A DNA stretch of 64,000 nucleotides from Frigoriglobus tundricola (GCF_013128195.2 NZ_CP053452.2:2790001-2854000), one strand, 5' to 3'; shown: positions 20,167-30,207, numbered from the stretch's first letter. The notes: generated by a model not told the origin, from the sequence alone. Made by a program: numbers and translations.

Positions 20167-21135
20167 ATGCCATTCCGTGGAGCCGACCGGACCCGCCCGG
20201 CGTTTACGCTGATCGAGCTGCTGGTCGTGGTCGCCATCATCGCGGTCCTGATCGGCCTGCTCTTGCCCGCCGTTCAGAAGGTGCGCGAGGCGGCCGCGCG
20301 GATGCAGACCCAGAACAATCTCAAACAGATCGCCCTCGCCGCCCACAACTTCGACTCGGTGAGGAAGACGCTGCCCATTTACTGCGGGTGGACGCCGGCC
20401 ACGCCGGCCGACGGCGGGACGAACGGGACGGCGTTCTTCGCCCTCCTCCCGTTCGTCGAGCAGGACGCGGCGTTCCAGGCGTCATACGGCACCGGCTCGC
20501 CCATCTACGGCGGCCGGCCGCCCAATTTCACGGTCACCTACCCGCCGGGCTACCAGTTCAACGCCTTCCGCGGGAGCAAGCTCCCGTACGCCGTGTCCGT
20601 CAAGACGTACACCGACCCGAACGACTCGTTCAGCAGCCCGACGGTCAGCTACGTTTGCAACTATCAGGTGTTCGACGGCACCCTGTCGATCGGCACGATC
20701 GCGGACGGCACGTCGTCCACGCTGCTCCTGGCCCAGGGCGCGAGCGCGGTCTACCAGACCCTCACCTCCGGGGGGGGCGCGTACCTGATCGTCCGCAGCA
20801 CCTCCCTCACCATCGGCGCCGAGAACGTCGGCACCACGTACACGCCGACGGGGTACTACAAGGGCACGTTCAACGTCGGCCCGACGTTCGGGATCGCCCC
20901 CCAGACGGGCGACACCCCGGCGGTCCCGATCGCGCTCCCGGCGCTGACGTTCGAGGTGCCGACCGGGGCGACCGCCACGAGCGCCATCGCCCCCCAGTCC
21001 CGGCCCCGCACGAACATCCTCCAGGTGGCGAAGGCGGACGGGAGCGCCGGCGGTATCACCTCGTCCGTCAGCCAGGGGACGTGGGACGCGCTCGTCACCC
21101 CGGCCAAGGGGGACATTCCGGGGAACGACTACTGA
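20167..21135 (+). CDS. DUF1559 pseudopilin-like protein 1
   Basis: 322 residues; ATG with GAGGAAG upstream. The N-terminus is a type IV pilin-like signal: short basic lead, then [20 protein letters not shown] with the methylation/cleavage Phe, then [20 protein letters not shown], invariant in planctomycete DUF1559 proteins. The remainder is a variable globular domain ([35 protein letters not shown]). The C-terminal H-X9-DG signature is not obvious, so the end may be atypical. It likely assembles at the envelope through prepilin peptidase. Planctomycetes carry dozens to hundreds of such paralogues, whose exact role is unsettled. Confidence 0.88.
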   Translation: MPFRGADRTRPAFTLIELLVVVAIIAVLIGLLLPAVQKVREAAARMQTQNNLKQIALAAHNFDSVRKTLPIYCGWTPATPADGGTNGTAFFALLPFVEQDAAFQASYGTGSPIYGGRPPNFTVTYPPGYQFNAFRGSKLPYAVSVKTYTDPNDSFSSPTVSYVCNYQVFDGTLSIGTIADGTSSTLLLAQGASAVYQTLTSGGGAYLIVRSTSLTIGAENVGTTYTPTGYYKGTFNVGPTFGIAPQTGDTPAVPIALPALTFEVPTGATATSAIAPQSRPRTNILQVAKADGSAGGITSSVSQGTWDALVTPAKGDIPGNDY

Positions 21136-21176
21136 GCCGCGCGGGACCCGCGCGACGCAACGGGAGGGGGTCGAGA

Positions 21177-21692
21177 ATGAACCGCAAGCGTGCCCTGTTA
21201 CTGGTCGCCGTGGCGGCCCTCGCCGGACTCGTGGCGACCGTGGCCGGCGGGGGCGGGACGGACCTGCCGCGCCCCGCCCCGCTGCCGGGGGGCTTCGGGG
21301 CCGGCGCCGCGGACACCGTGATTTCCGGGTCGGTGACCTGCGACGGCAAGCCCCTGACGACGGGAGCCGTGTTCTTCATCGGCGGGTCCGGGCTGGCCGG
21401 TCAAGGGGTGGTGGCCGGCGACGGCCGGTACCAGGCCGGGCTGGTGCCGGAGGGGCCGGTGAAGGTGATCTATTGCAGCCGGCCCCTGACGGAGCGGCAG
21501 CTCCAGATCCAGCTCGGCAACCCGGACCCCGGGCCGGCCGGGGACTGGATCGACCAACCGGCCCCCGCCCCGGACGTGCTCCAGAAGGCCCTCGCCGCCG
21601 AGGCCCGGTACGGCACGCCGCAGACCGGGTTGGACTACACGGTCGTGCGCGGGCGCCAGACGTTCGACGTGACCCTCGTGACGGCCAAGTGA
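21177..21692 (+). CDS. Secreted transthyretin-like small protein
   Basis: 171 residues; ATG preceded by GGGAGGGGG. The N-terminal signal peptide ([20 protein letters not shown]) is followed by a Pro-rich stretch and then [23 protein letters not shown] and [19 protein letters not shown]. This is the repeat pattern of the carboxypeptidase-regulatory/transthyretin-like domains planctomycetes encode beside DUF1559 genes. It sits between two DUF1559 genes with 41- and 62-base gaps, so the three are probably cotranscribed. It may accompany the pseudopilins outside the membrane; no direct evidence. Confidence 0.72.
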   Translation: MNRKRALLLVAVAALAGLVATVAGGGGTDLPRPAPLPGGFGAGAADTVISGSVTCDGKPLTTGAVFFIGGSGLAGQGVVAGDGRYQAGLVPEGPVKVIYCSRPLTERQLQIQLGNPDPGPAGDWIDQPAPAPDVLQKALAAEARYGTPQTGLDYTVVRGRQTFDVTLVTAK

Positions 21693-21754
21693 CGACCCGA
21701 CCCGGCGGACCGGCGCGTCCGCCCGTTCACCCTGCCCCACGGAGACGATTGATT

Positions 21755-22744
21755 ATGCGAGCCGAATTCATTGCCCGAAAGGTCCGGCACGGGTTCACGC
21801 TGATCGAGTTGCTGGTGGTGATCGCGATCATCGCCGTGCTCATCGGCCTGCTCCTGCCGGCCGTCCAGAAGGTCCGTGAGGCGGCCGCCCGGGCCGAGAG
21901 CCAGAACAACCTGAAGCAGCTGGCGCTGGCCACCCACAGCTACCACGACGCCCGCCAGTGCATGCCCCCGCTCTTCGGCTATGCCGGGGGGTCCGGGAGC
22001 AGTTCGGGTTCGGGGAGCGGGGCGTACGGACCGGCCGTGTTCCACGTCCTGCCCTACATCGAGCAGGGCAACCAGGTTTCGGCGGCCCCATCGATCCCGC
22101 AACTGCTCAACTACCCGGGCGGGTACGTGAGCCCGACCGGCGGCCCGTGGCAGGCGAACTGGACGGCCCCGGGCGGGCGGATCCCCACCCTCGTTTCCCG
22201 GCTCGATCCGACCCTTGACACCGACTCCACCAACACCGGCCCGTGCAGCTACGTGGCGAACGGGTACGGGTCCGGGAGCGACCGGGTCTTCTCCGGGTCG
22301 GGCGGGCAGGTGAAGTTCGGCCAACTGCTCGACGGCCTCTCGAATGTCGTGTTCTGGGTCGAGGGGTACTCGGCCGCGACCATGACGGTCGTGACCACGT
22401 CCGGCCCGACGGTGACGAAGCGCCCGGGGTGGAACTTCCAGCCGTACCAGTTCCGCCCGGACAACACCTATTCCTCGACCAACCCGAAGATCGTCTACAA
22501 CTACTTTTACAACCAGACGGTCACCAGTCAGCCCGCGAGCTGCGGGGCGGCGTCGAACCTGATCCCGTTCCAGGTCCACCCGTCAAAGGACCAGGCGATG
22601 TACGACTGCCCCCAGGGGCTGTCCTCGGGGGCGCTCCAGGCCGCCCTCGGGGACGGCAGCGTGCGGACCTTCAGGCCCTCCATGTCTGTCACGATGTGGG
22701 GGTACTGGTGCAACCCGACGGACGGCAACGTGGCCACCGATTGA
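21755..22744 (+). CDS. DUF1559 pseudopilin-like protein 2
   Basis: 329 residues; ATG at 21755 with CGGAGA upstream, chosen over a longer open frame because it starts the pilin signal ([13 protein letters not shown] then [20 protein letters not shown]). It shares [20 protein letters not shown] with the protein two genes upstream. It keeps the ALGDGSVR motif near the C-terminus (H-X9-DG-type end), which the first paralogue lacks. The middle includes a Ser/Gly low-complexity run ([12 protein letters not shown], near residue 70). Likely envelope pseudopilin-like protein. Confidence 0.88.
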   Translation: MRAEFIARKVRHGFTLIELLVVIAIIAVLIGLLLPAVQKVREAAARAESQNNLKQLALATHSYHDARQCMPPLFGYAGGSGSSSGSGSGAYGPAVFHVLPYIEQGNQVSAAPSIPQLLNYPGGYVSPTGGPWQANWTAPGGRIPTLVSRLDPTLDTDSTNTGPCSYVANGYGSGSDRVFSGSGGQVKFGQLLDGLSNVVFWVEGYSAATMTVVTTSGPTVTKRPGWNFQPYQFRPDNTYSSTNPKIVYNYFYNQTVTSQPASCGAASNLIPFQVHPSKDQAMYDCPQGLSSGALQAALGDGSVRTFRPSMSVTMWGYWCNPTDGNVATD

Positions 22745-23168
22745 TGGCCGACACGCGGTGCGCGTCACGTTGTTACGTTCCCGGGCGGGTGGACAACAAT
22801 TGGCCAGAGGATGCGACCGCGGTGACCGTACGGACTCCCGGCCAGAACTTATAGCCGTTCGCCGAAAGTCGAATCGGATTAGCGGTTGACGGATCTGAAG
22901 AATGCGTTTTACCCGGTAGTCCGAATACCGGCATCGGGGTCGACCGCGCTCCGAAGGGCTCGCTGCCGTTCGGGCGCGGTCGGCCTTAATGTCTTTAATC
23001 CGCTCCCACATCCCCGTTCCGAACGATCTCCCTTACCTTCGCGCAGGATTTCGATTGGGCCGCGTGCGCGTTGCTCGCCGAGCAGCAGATCCGAACTGCC
23101 TGTAGTAGCCCCCGAAACCTGGACCGCCGGTTAAGCTATACCGACTGTCCACGAAAGGGGAACCAAAG
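22745..23168. other. Intergenic region, no gene recognised
   Basis: 424 bases separating the DUF1559 set from the IS3 remnant. No structure or open frame of note. Confidence 0.4.
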
Positions 23169-23462
23169 GCGGGCAAGCGGAAAAGCCACTCGGCGGCGTT
23201 CAAGGCCCAGGTCGCGTTGGCGGCCCTCAAGGGGGGACAAGACCATCAACGAACTGGCGTCCCAGCACGAGGTCCCCACGACACTGATACACGGGTGGAA
23301 GAAGCACCTGCTGGCCGGGGCCGAGGGCGTGTTCACCTCGGGGGGCCAAGGCCGCCGGGCCGGCGGACGATAAGACGGCCGAGCTGTACGAGCAGACCGG
23401 GCGCCTCGAGGTGGAGCTCGACTGGGTCAAAAAAAGCTGCCACCCTCGGCTGAGCACTGGGA
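23169..23462 (+). mobile_element. IS3-family transposase orfA remnant
   Basis: Three frames put together give an OrfA helix-turn-helix: GKRKSHSAAFKAQVALAALK, then DKTINELASQHEV and LIHGWKKHLLAGAEGVF, then AKAAGPADDKTAELYEQ and LEVELDW. Two one-base insertions, both in G runs (23231-23236 and 23340-23345), break it. It ends with a tract of seven A and a G (23429-23436), which matches the slippery site where IS3 elements shift from OrfA to OrfB. About eight codons (LPPSAEH) of the shifted frame follow before similarity stops. No OrfB body or terminal inverted repeats seen, so it is a dead fragment. Confidence 0.8.
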
Positions 23463-23599
23463 TATCCGGTGTAACGGTTCCGGGGCGTATCGGTTTCCCC
23501 CTCACCCGGCTCGAAGACTCGCCACCCTCTCCCGCGCGGGAGAGGGCCAAGACTACGGCCCCACCCCCGAAGGAGGGGGCCGGGGGGGCTTCTTCGCGC

Positions 23600-25003
23600 T
23601 CACTTCTTGAGGTAGCTGCGGTGGATGACCGCGTTCTGCCGGGCCGGGTCGCGCGACTCCACCATCAGCGTCGAGCTGTTCTCGGTGAGGCTACTGCTGA
23701 GGCGGTTACCATCGACAGCGGGCGGCGCTTGAAGCTGTGGCGCCGCGTCCCGGTTCATGTTGGTGCCGTTCGCGAGGGCGATCGCGGGTAGAGACGGGGT
23801 CACCGGTCGAGCCGCTTGAGGCGCCGGCTCGGCGAGCGGTGACGGGAGAGCGGGCAACGGGTTCCGATACAGACGAATGCCGGTCGTATCGTTACCTTCG
23901 ATGTTCACTCTCCCGGTGCGGCGGAATTGGGGCTGGCCGTTTGTAACGTTGTCAGTGGCTTGAACCACCTGTTCGTTGGCGTTCACGACAAGGCCCCGAG
24001 CCGGCGGATAGAAGTTGACCGATGCCGCGGATCGAGATGCCGCAAGGTTGAGGGCGGGCGCGTTCGGCGATTCGTTGTTCACCTGGTTTTCGCCCCTCGC
24101 GGCCGGTTCGGCGGTCGCGCCGTAGGCGAGGAACCGCTCGACCTCGCGGGCCGACGGCGGCGCGGCGGTCAACTTGTCGGTGCGATCCCGCACGGCTTCG
24201 ACCGCCGCGGCGTTCAGCAGCTTCGGCCACGCCTTGCGGAACAGCGCGGACGAGCCGTACACCTCCGCCCCCGTCACCTTCCCGTTCACCACGAACACCA
24301 CTCCCACCACGCCGTCGCGGTCGGCGGCGGGCGTCAGCGCGGCCTCGTACTCGGCCACCTTCGCCTCGACCGCGGGCGCTTCCAGGGTGAGCTGGAAACT
24401 GGTCGGCGACGCCGCCGCGTTCACCGTGGTCTGGAGGGTGGCGTTCAGCTTGTTCTGGTTCTCGCTCACCGTTTGCCAGACGCCGCTCTGATGGCCGCTG
24501 TAGTTCGCGATCTTCATTTCGTTGCCGACGGCGCACTTGACGGACGACTTGAACTGCCGCGCGTCCTCGGTCCCGCGCCCGGTCCAGCGGCCCTGCTCGA
24601 CGCAGTGCGCCCGCATCGCCACCACGCCCGACTTCGGCGGCAGGAGCATGTCGGCCGCGGCCATGCGGTCCTGCTTACCGCCCTTCACGATGTCGCCCGA
24701 CTGGACGAACAGTTCGTGGTCCGGCGACAGGTTCTCCACCGCGAGGACGTTCACGTTGCTGGTCTCGTGGACGATCGCGAGTTCGCGCTCCAGCGCTTCA
24801 CTCAGGCTCATCACCTTCGCGTCCGGCAGGGCATCGGCCGCGTACACGAAGTAGACGCTCAGGTTTTCGTGCGCCAGGGGGGCCGCCACACGAGGCGGTT
24901 CCGCGGCCTGAGAGGCGGGGAGCGGTTGCGCGCCCCCGGCGAAGTACCACAGCCCGGCGAGGCCCAGGCCGACGAGACCGACGGCGAAACGGGACGCGTT
25001 CAT
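23600..25003 (-). CDS. ARPP-1/DUF6569-domain exported protein
   Basis: 467 residues with an N-terminal signal or anchor (FAVGLVGLGLAGLWYFAGG). Residues ~45-300 carry the ARPP-1 pattern: early LAHENLSVYFVY, NVLAVENLSPDHELFVQSGD, then IVKGGKQDRMAAADMLLPP and CVEQGRWTGRG. The GGKQDR and CVExGRW motifs are the family's hallmark. The C-terminal ~150 residues are low-complexity and Pro/Ala/Asn-rich without a recognised domain. The family is predicted to bind or process ADP-ribosyl or similar groups; no activity has been assigned here. It is divergent from the Gly/Tyr-rich gene at 25242. Confidence 0.82.
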   Translation of the reverse strand: MNASRFAVGLVGLGLAGLWYFAGGAQPLPASQAAEPPRVAAPLAHENLSVYFVYAADALPDAKVMSLSEALERELAIVHETSNVNVLAVENLSPDHELFVQSGDIVKGGKQDRMAAADMLLPPKSGVVAMRAHCVEQGRWTGRGTEDARQFKSSVKCAVGNEMKIANYSGHQSGVWQTVSENQNKLNATLQTTVNAAASPTSFQLTLEAPAVEAKVAEYEAALTPAADRDGVVGVVFVVNGKVTGAEVYGSSALFRKAWPKLLNAAAVEAVRDRTDKLTAAPPSAREVERFLAYGATAEPAARGENQVNNESPNAPALNLAASRSAASVNFYPPARGLVVNANEQVVQATDNVTNGQPQFRRTGRVNIEGNDTTGIRLYRNPLPALPSPLAEPAPQAARPVTPSLPAIALANGTNMNRDAAPQLQAPPAVDGNRLSSSLTENSSTLMVESRDPARQNAVIHRSYLKK

Positions 25004-25241
25004 GCGACACCCCAGAACACGGGGAAGGGACTTGCGCAGCTCTGCCGATTATAACGGCGAGCCGCGCCTGTCACTGTAACAAGCGGGTAACCGGACTGTG
25101 AGCGCGACTTCCCGGTCGCGTGTCCCGGGCTTGAGCATTTCCCGGGCGTTGTGCTTCCGTTCGTTCTCTGGCGGGGGTACAATTGAAGAAAATGGCACCA
25201 GCGGAACACCATGCCATTCCGACGGTGAGGAGGTCGCAACG

Positions 25242-25979
25242 ATGTTTCGGTCAATCTGGAAGTCGGCACTCGCGCTGGGCGCGGTGCTGGTGGCAACGGG
25301 CGGCGCGGGCGCGGGCGACCGCGATACGGCGCAACTGTCCGGCGGACCGGTCAGCAGCACCACGATGACGCTGGGCGGCAAGGGCTCCGCGGCCAAGGCC
25401 GCGACCGAAGACACGGAACTGGCCCGCGGCCACGGCGGAGGTGGGCACGGCGGCGGTTTCCACGGGGGCGGCCACTACGGCGGCTTCCACGGCGGGTACG
25501 GCGGCTACCGGGGGTACCACGGGGGCTACTACGGCGGCTACCGGGGCTACTACGGCGGCTACTACCGCCCGTACTACTACGGCGGCTTCTACCGTCCGTA
25601 CTACGCCGGCTACTACGGCTATGGCTTCGGCTACGGGTATCCGTACTACTACCCCTACTATCCGACCTACTACCCGAACTACATCGGTGTCGGGGTCGGG
25701 AGCGTGTACGTCGGCATCAGCGGCGGGACCGCGGTATCGGGCGCCGTGACGGTGCCGCTCGGCAACACCAACTTCGCCCGGCCCGCCAGCCAGCCGGCGA
25801 CGCAACCGGCCGCGCCCAGCGGGGACGGCACCTTCCCCTACGACGGCGGACCGTCCAACCCGGTGCCGCTGCCCAAGACCGATCCACAGGCGACGCCGTC
25901 CGCTACGGTCACCGACCTGCCGATCTCACTGAAGCCGAAGGCCGCGCCCTACAAGTACAAGGCCTACGGCGAGAAGTAA
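25242..25979 (+). CDS. Secreted Gly/Tyr-rich repeat protein
   Basis: 245 residues; start chosen at 25242 because GAGGAGG lies 8 bases upstream and a signal peptide follows (MFRSIWKSALALGAVLVATG). The middle (about 65-150) is built of short GGYYGGYRGYYGG-type repeats with His-Gly runs at its start and Tyr-Pro runs at its end, a composition like cell-wall or adhesive glycine-rich proteins. The C-terminus (about 150-245) is a Thr/Pro-rich tail ending KYKAYGEK. No enzymatic motif. Probably exported and disordered or fibrous. A strong hairpin follows. Confidence 0.75.
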   Translation: MFRSIWKSALALGAVLVATGGAGAGDRDTAQLSGGPVSSTTMTLGGKGSAAKAATEDTELARGHGGGGHGGGFHGGGHYGGFHGGYGGYRGYHGGYYGGYRGYYGGYYRPYYYGGFYRPYYAGYYGYGFGYGYPYYYPYYPTYYPNYIGVGVGSVYVGISGGTAVSGAVTVPLGNTNFARPASQPATQPAAPSGDGTFPYDGGPSNPVPLPKTDPQATPSATVTDLPISLKPKAAPYKYKAYGEK

Positions 25980-25996
25980 CGCACCCGCGTGCAAAG

Positions 25997-26034
25997 CGCC
26001 GAACCCCGCGACGTGTACGTCGCGGGGTTCGGCG
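25997..26034 (+). terminator. Hairpin terminator after the Gly/Tyr-rich gene
   Basis: 17-bp perfect arms with a TGTA loop, 18 bases past the stop. Only TTAT follows, so termination could be weak or the structure may protect the RNA end. Confidence 0.65.
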
Positions 26035-26075
26035 TTATGATGGGAGCAGTGCCTCCGGGTCCGTGAGGGTCGCCT

Positions 26076-26462
26076 ATGGCCGTTGCCACGTTCGATACGC
26101 TCAAGTTCGCGAACACGCTGAAGGCCGGTGTTCCGCCCGCGCAAGCCGAAGCTGAAGCGCAGGCTTTCGCCGAAGTGGTGCAACTCAACTTGAAAGAGTT
26201 GGTCACCAAAGACGATTTAGCGGCCGCAACGAAGGAACTAAAACAGGAGATCACGGACGCGAAGAATGTGGCCAAACAAGACCTCAAAGACGCGGAACAG
26301 CGGCTCAACTCGAAGATCGACAACGCCACGGCTGAACTGAAGGTTCAACTCGCCCAGGTGAAGGGCGAGTTGGTGCTCATACGATGGATGCTCGGTGTCA
26401 CCGTCGGCGGCATCGTGGCCATCCTGATCCGGCTCTTTTTGATGCGCGGGCCAATTTCGTAA
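26076..26462 (+). CDS. DUF1640-like coiled-coil protein with C-terminal membrane anchor
   Basis: 128 residues. The first ~95 are helical: FDTLKFANTLKAGVPPAQAEA then AFAEVVQLNLKELVTKDDLAA, matching the DUF1640/CCDC90 pattern (LxxxGxxxxQAEA...ELVTKxDLxxxxxxL). A heptad-rich segment EQRLNSKIDNATAELKVQL follows, then one membrane helix (MLGVTVGGIVAILIRLFL). Bacterial relatives are short orphan proteins, often next to mobile elements or toxin genes; function unknown. The C-tail-out topology is inferred. The next gene begins 31 bases downstream. Confidence 0.8.
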   Translation: MAVATFDTLKFANTLKAGVPPAQAEAEAQAFAEVVQLNLKELVTKDDLAAATKELKQEITDAKNVAKQDLKDAEQRLNSKIDNATAELKVQLAQVKGELVLIRWMLGVTVGGIVAILIRLFLMRGPIS

Positions 26463-26493
26463 CATGCAGGTCCCAATCCGCGAGGAGTCTGCC

Positions 26494-27858
26494 GTGTCTC
26501 GCACCCCTCTTGCTCCTTCCCGGCGCGCCGTCCTCCGCGTCGGCGGGGCGTCGCTCCTCGGGCTGTCGTTCCCCCAGTTCCTCGCGGCCGCCGATTCGCC
26601 GAAGGCCAAACACAAGGCCCGCGCGAAGGCCGTCATCTTCCTGCACCAGTGGGGCGGGCCGGGGCAACACGAAACGTTCGACCCCAAGCCCGACGCCCCG
26701 GACAACGTCCGCGGCTGGTACGGCGCGACCAAAACCAAACTGCCCGGCGTCATCTTCGGGGAGCGCATCCCGAAGATCGCCGCAATGGCCGACAAGCTCA
26801 CCGTCGTGCGCTGCATGCAGCACACGATGAAGAACCACAACTCCGCCGGGTACTACAGCCTCACCGGCGTCGCCCCGCCCACCGACGACCAGCGCCTGCG
26901 CGACTCGCTCGAACTGTTCCCGGCGTACGGCTCGATCGTGGACAAGCTCCTCCCGGCGCCCAAGGGCGTGGCCACGTTCGTCGCGTACCCGCACGTCATC
27001 GCCGACGGGTCCATCACCCCCGGCCAGCACGCGAGCTTCCTCGGCAAGGGGCACGCGCCGCTGTTCGTGAACCAGGACCCGAACAGGGCCGACTTCCGGC
27101 TGCCCGAACTCACGCTGCCGAGCGACCTGAGCGTCGAGCGGTTGGAGAGCCGCAAGGACATCCTGAAGCTGATCGACGACCAGAGCGACCTGCTCGAAAC
27201 GTCGCTCGTCGCGCAGGGGCTGGACGAGAGCTACCAGAAGGCGGTGGCGATGCTCACCAGCCCGCGCTTCAAGCAGGCGTTCGACCTCTCCAAGGAGAGC
27301 GAGAAGACCCGCGCCGCCTACGGCCGCACCACCTACGGCCAGGGCTGCCTGCTCGCGCGGCGCGTGGTCGAGGCCGGGGCGAAGTTTGTGAACGTGTACT
27401 TCTCGCGTGCCATCGGCGGCAAGGGACAGGGGTGGGACTACCACGGCTTTAACAAAGAGAGCGTTCCGGACCGGCTGAACGAACTGCTACCGATGACCGA
27501 CCAAACGCTCCCGGCACTGATCACCGATCTCGAAGAGCGCGGGATGCTGGACGACACACTCGTGGTGTGGGTGGGCGAGTTCGGCCGCACGCCGAAGATC
27601 AGCTCCAACGGCGGCCGCGACCACTGGCCGCAGTGCTACTGCGCGGTGCTGGCCGGCGGCGGCACGAAGAAGGGCTACGTGTACGGGGCGAGCGACAAGC
27701 TCGGCGCCTACGCGACCGTGGGGCAGGCGCGGCCGGAGGACCTCGCGGCCACCATGTTCGAGGCGCTCGGCATCGACCCGGAGGCGGAGATTCGCGACAA
27801 GCTCAACCGGCCCCTGCCGGTCTCCCGCGGCAAACCGATCGGTGAATTGTGCGCGTGA
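26494..27858 (+). CDS. DUF1501 exported protein 1
   Basis: 454 residues. GTG at 26494 preferred because GAGGAG precedes it by 7 bases and it opens directly into a Tat-type signal (SRRAVLRVGGASLLGLSF); an ATG at 26464 lacks a ribosome site. DUF1501 landmarks: AVIFLHQWGGPGQHETFDPK, VRCMQHTMKNHNSAGYY, DDTLVVWVGEFGRTPKI then GRDHWPQCY. The fold is related to alkaline-phosphatase/sulfatase-type proteins; the conserved EFGRTP and GRDHW boxes are intact. In planctomycetes DUF1501 is commonly paired with DUF1549/1553 cytochrome-like proteins, which are absent here. Likely periplasmic, reaction unknown. Confidence 0.88.
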   Translation: MSRTPLAPSRRAVLRVGGASLLGLSFPQFLAAADSPKAKHKARAKAVIFLHQWGGPGQHETFDPKPDAPDNVRGWYGATKTKLPGVIFGERIPKIAAMADKLTVVRCMQHTMKNHNSAGYYSLTGVAPPTDDQRLRDSLELFPAYGSIVDKLLPAPKGVATFVAYPHVIADGSITPGQHASFLGKGHAPLFVNQDPNRADFRLPELTLPSDLSVERLESRKDILKLIDDQSDLLETSLVAQGLDESYQKAVAMLTSPRFKQAFDLSKESEKTRAAYGRTTYGQGCLLARRVVEAGAKFVNVYFSRAIGGKGQGWDYHGFNKESVPDRLNELLPMTDQTLPALITDLEERGMLDDTLVVWVGEFGRTPKISSNGGRDHWPQCYCAVLAGGGTKKGYVYGASDKLGAYATVGQARPEDLAATMFEALGIDPEAEIRDKLNRPLPVSRGKPIGELCA

Positions 27859-27952
27859 GCCACGGGGCTCACTTCTTCCCGATCGCGACGGGACCGGTGA
27901 GGAGTGCAGCCGGTTGATACGCGCCCGTACTCGGATGGGTGCGTTGAAATGC

Positions 27953-28360
27953 TTATTCGGCCTGGTCGATCAGTAGCATCAGATCCGCGAAGGGAAGGTT
28001 CGGGTGGTCTGTGCAGAAGTCCGTCGTCGTCCACTTGCCGTCGTAGTAGCGGAGGTAGAAGCTCATGGTCCATGAGCCCTGGATTCCTTCAACATCGAAG
28101 CTGCACGCGTACGTGATTTTTACTTCCGTTGGCCCGATCCAGCGCAGCATTTTTAGCTCGGACTTCAGCTTGCCGCCCTTCAGCTTGTCTTCCGCTTGTT
28201 CGGCCCACTTGTGAATCAGTTGCGGGAACTTCTTTTGCAGCTTATCGAGTTTCTCCTTGGCCTGCTCGGATTCCGGGTTGGCTTTGCTTGAGGCGCCGAA
28301 CAAGCCGAACGGCACCACTACCAAGAGTATTGCGAGGAGGAGCGCACGGGTCTTGAGCAT
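27953..28360 (-). CDS. Small secreted protein, unknown family
   Basis: 135 residues. Start at 28360 has AAGGA seven bases upstream and begins a signal peptide (MLKTRALLLAILLVVVPFGLFG). The mature part has a Lys-rich helical stretch (EKLDKLQKKFPQLIHKWAEQ) followed by beta-type sequence EVKITYACSFDV, GSWTMSFYLRYYDGKWTTT. The gene lies between the two DUF1501 genes on the opposite strand. Not recognised. Confidence 0.65.
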   Translation of the reverse strand: MLKTRALLLAILLVVVPFGLFGASSKANPESEQAKEKLDKLQKKFPQLIHKWAEQAEDKLKGGKLKSELKMLRWIGPTEVKITYACSFDVEGIQGSWTMSFYLRYYDGKWTTTDFCTDHPNLPFADLMLLIDQAE

Positions 28361-28519
28361 GGCGTGTCCTTGCCGGGGAATTGGTTTGAGGAATCGTAGC
28401 AATCCGTCGTCTTCCGGTGCAAGCCCAGCCCGGACGGGCCGGAGTTTGACTTCGCTTCGAGCCGCGGCTAATCTGAAGCATCCCGCCTGCACACTCCCAC
28501 CCCATGCGGAGCCTGTCGC

Positions 28520-29911
28520 GTGCCCGCCCCATTCCGCAACTGCCCCGGCCCGAACCGCCGGGACGTGCTCCGTTTCGGATCGGTCGCGGTGGCGTCCACC
28601 GCCCTCGGACCGCTCACCGCGCACCAATCACGAGCCGCGGACCACACGACCAACGACCCGGCCGTGATCTTCGTCTGGCTCCCGGGCGGACCGCCCCACC
28701 AGGACACGTTCGACATGAAGCCGGACGCCCCGGCCGAGTACCGCGGGGCGTTCAACCCCATCCGGACGAACGTGCCCGGTATCGACGTCTGCGAGCACCT
28801 CCCGCAGTTGGCGAAGGTCGCCGACCGGTTCGCCGTCGTCCGGTCGATCGCGCACGCGTTCGCCGACCACGGGGGCGGGCACAAGCGGTTCCTCACCGGC
28901 CGCGACCCGAAGGAGCCGACCGGCTTCGTCAACGACCACCCGATGGTCGGGTCGATGGTCGCGGAGGTGCTGAAGGGGAAGAGGGCGCCGGTGCCGAACT
29001 ACGTCTCGATCGTGGACGGCGGCCGGCAGCAGATCGACGTGTTCAGCTTCGGCTCGGCGTACCTCGGCCCGCAGTCGCACCCGCTGTTCGTCGTCGGCGA
29101 CCCGGCCGACGCCAAGTTCGAGGTGCGGAACCTGTCGCTGCTGCCGGGCACCGAGGACAAGCTGAAGGACCGCCTGGGGCTGCTCGACACCTTCGACCGC
29201 CCGCTGACCGGCCCGGACCTCGCCGGGCGCGCCGAAGGCATGACCGCCGCACGCGGGCGGGCGCTGGACCTGATCGGCACCGACACCGCGAAGACCGCGT
29301 TCGACCTCACGAAGGAGTCGGCGAAGACCCGCGAGCGGTACGGGATGCACCGCTACGGCCAGCGCGCCCTCATGGCCCGGCGCCTCGTCGAGCGCGGGGC
29401 CTCGTGGGTCACGCTGGTGCTGGAGAACGCCACCCCGCCGGGCGTGGGCCTGATGAAGGACCACTGCTACAACTGGGACTCGCACGCGGTCAACTGCCAC
29501 ATCTTCGAGGACACGAGGTACAAGCTCGGGTTCCTCGACCAGGCCGTCTCCGCGCTGATCGAAGACCTCTACACGCGCGGTTTAAACAAGCGGGTGCTGC
29601 TGGTGGTGACGGGCGAGTTCGGGCGCACGCCGCGGCTCGAATACGACAAGGCGACCGGCCGACCGGGTCGCGACCACTGGCCGCAGGCGCAGTCGGTGCT
29701 GGTGAGCGGGGCGTGCAAGACCGGCATTACGGTCGGCAGCACCACCGCGAAGGCAGAAGTACCGAAGGACCGGCCGCTGACGCCGAACGACCTGTGGGCG
29801 ACGGTGTTCCGGCACCTCGACATCGACTACAACCGCACCAGCTTCCTCGACGGGACCGGGCGCCCGATGCCGATGCTCCCGCACGGAGAGGTGATCAGCG
29901 AGTTGGTGTGA
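28520..29911 (+). CDS. DUF1501 exported protein 2
   Basis: 463 residues; GTG start with GGAG nine bases upstream. A Tat-like lead (NRRDVLRFGSVAVASTAL) is followed by VIFVWLPGGPPHQDTFDMKP, ADHGGGHKRFLTGRDPKE, LLVVTGEFGRTPRLEYDK and GRDHWPQAQS. It aligns with the upstream DUF1501 through the EFGRTP and GRDHWPQ boxes but differs in the N-terminal part (GGGHKRF loop, NDHPMVGSMV). The two are therefore separate paralogues, not a recent duplication. Periplasmic; the reaction is unknown. Confidence 0.88.
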   Translation: MPAPFRNCPGPNRRDVLRFGSVAVASTALGPLTAHQSRAADHTTNDPAVIFVWLPGGPPHQDTFDMKPDAPAEYRGAFNPIRTNVPGIDVCEHLPQLAKVADRFAVVRSIAHAFADHGGGHKRFLTGRDPKEPTGFVNDHPMVGSMVAEVLKGKRAPVPNYVSIVDGGRQQIDVFSFGSAYLGPQSHPLFVVGDPADAKFEVRNLSLLPGTEDKLKDRLGLLDTFDRPLTGPDLAGRAEGMTAARGRALDLIGTDTAKTAFDLTKESAKTRERYGMHRYGQRALMARRLVERGASWVTLVLENATPPGVGLMKDHCYNWDSHAVNCHIFEDTRYKLGFLDQAVSALIEDLYTRGLNKRVLLVVTGEFGRTPRLEYDKATGRPGRDHWPQAQSVLVSGACKTGITVGSTTAKAEVPKDRPLTPNDLWATVFRHLDIDYNRTSFLDGTGRPMPMLPHGEVISELV

Positions 29912-30140
29912 CCGATCGCGCGGCGAACCGACATCGGGATCGCCGGCCGCTTCACCGCGCTCGTGCCGCTTTTCTCGGGCGAGCCGGGACAAACTCGCGC
30001 TGTCCCGGTACCACCGTTCCGCGTTGAGACAAGGGTAGTGCCGTACACAAGGGGCCCGGGGGTAGGTTCTGTCCGCCAGGGCTTCCGTGTGGGGGTGCAG
30101 AACCGCAGAGCCACTCGGCGCGTGTCGCCCGGGGTGTTCA

Positions 30141-30171
30141 CCTCGCCCCGCTCGCGCGGGGAGAGGGCCAA
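30141..30171. repeat. CCTCGCCCC...GGGGAGAGG palindromic block
   Basis: Short hairpin CCTCGCCCCGCTCGCGCGGGGAGAGG, similar to blocks at 13304 and 23523. It lies in the 296-base gap after DUF1501 copy 2, where nothing else is seen. Confidence 0.45.
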
Positions 30172-30207
30172 AACAAACCCAACGTTACTCTTCAGCACCA
30201 TTGCGGA

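Noticed and set aside
17520..20240. 906-residue open frame on the minus strand opposite the WD40 region
   Set aside because: Arg/Pro/Ala-rich shadow of the high-GC WD40 coding strand. It has no motif and no ribosome site and covers several frames of a recognisable protein.
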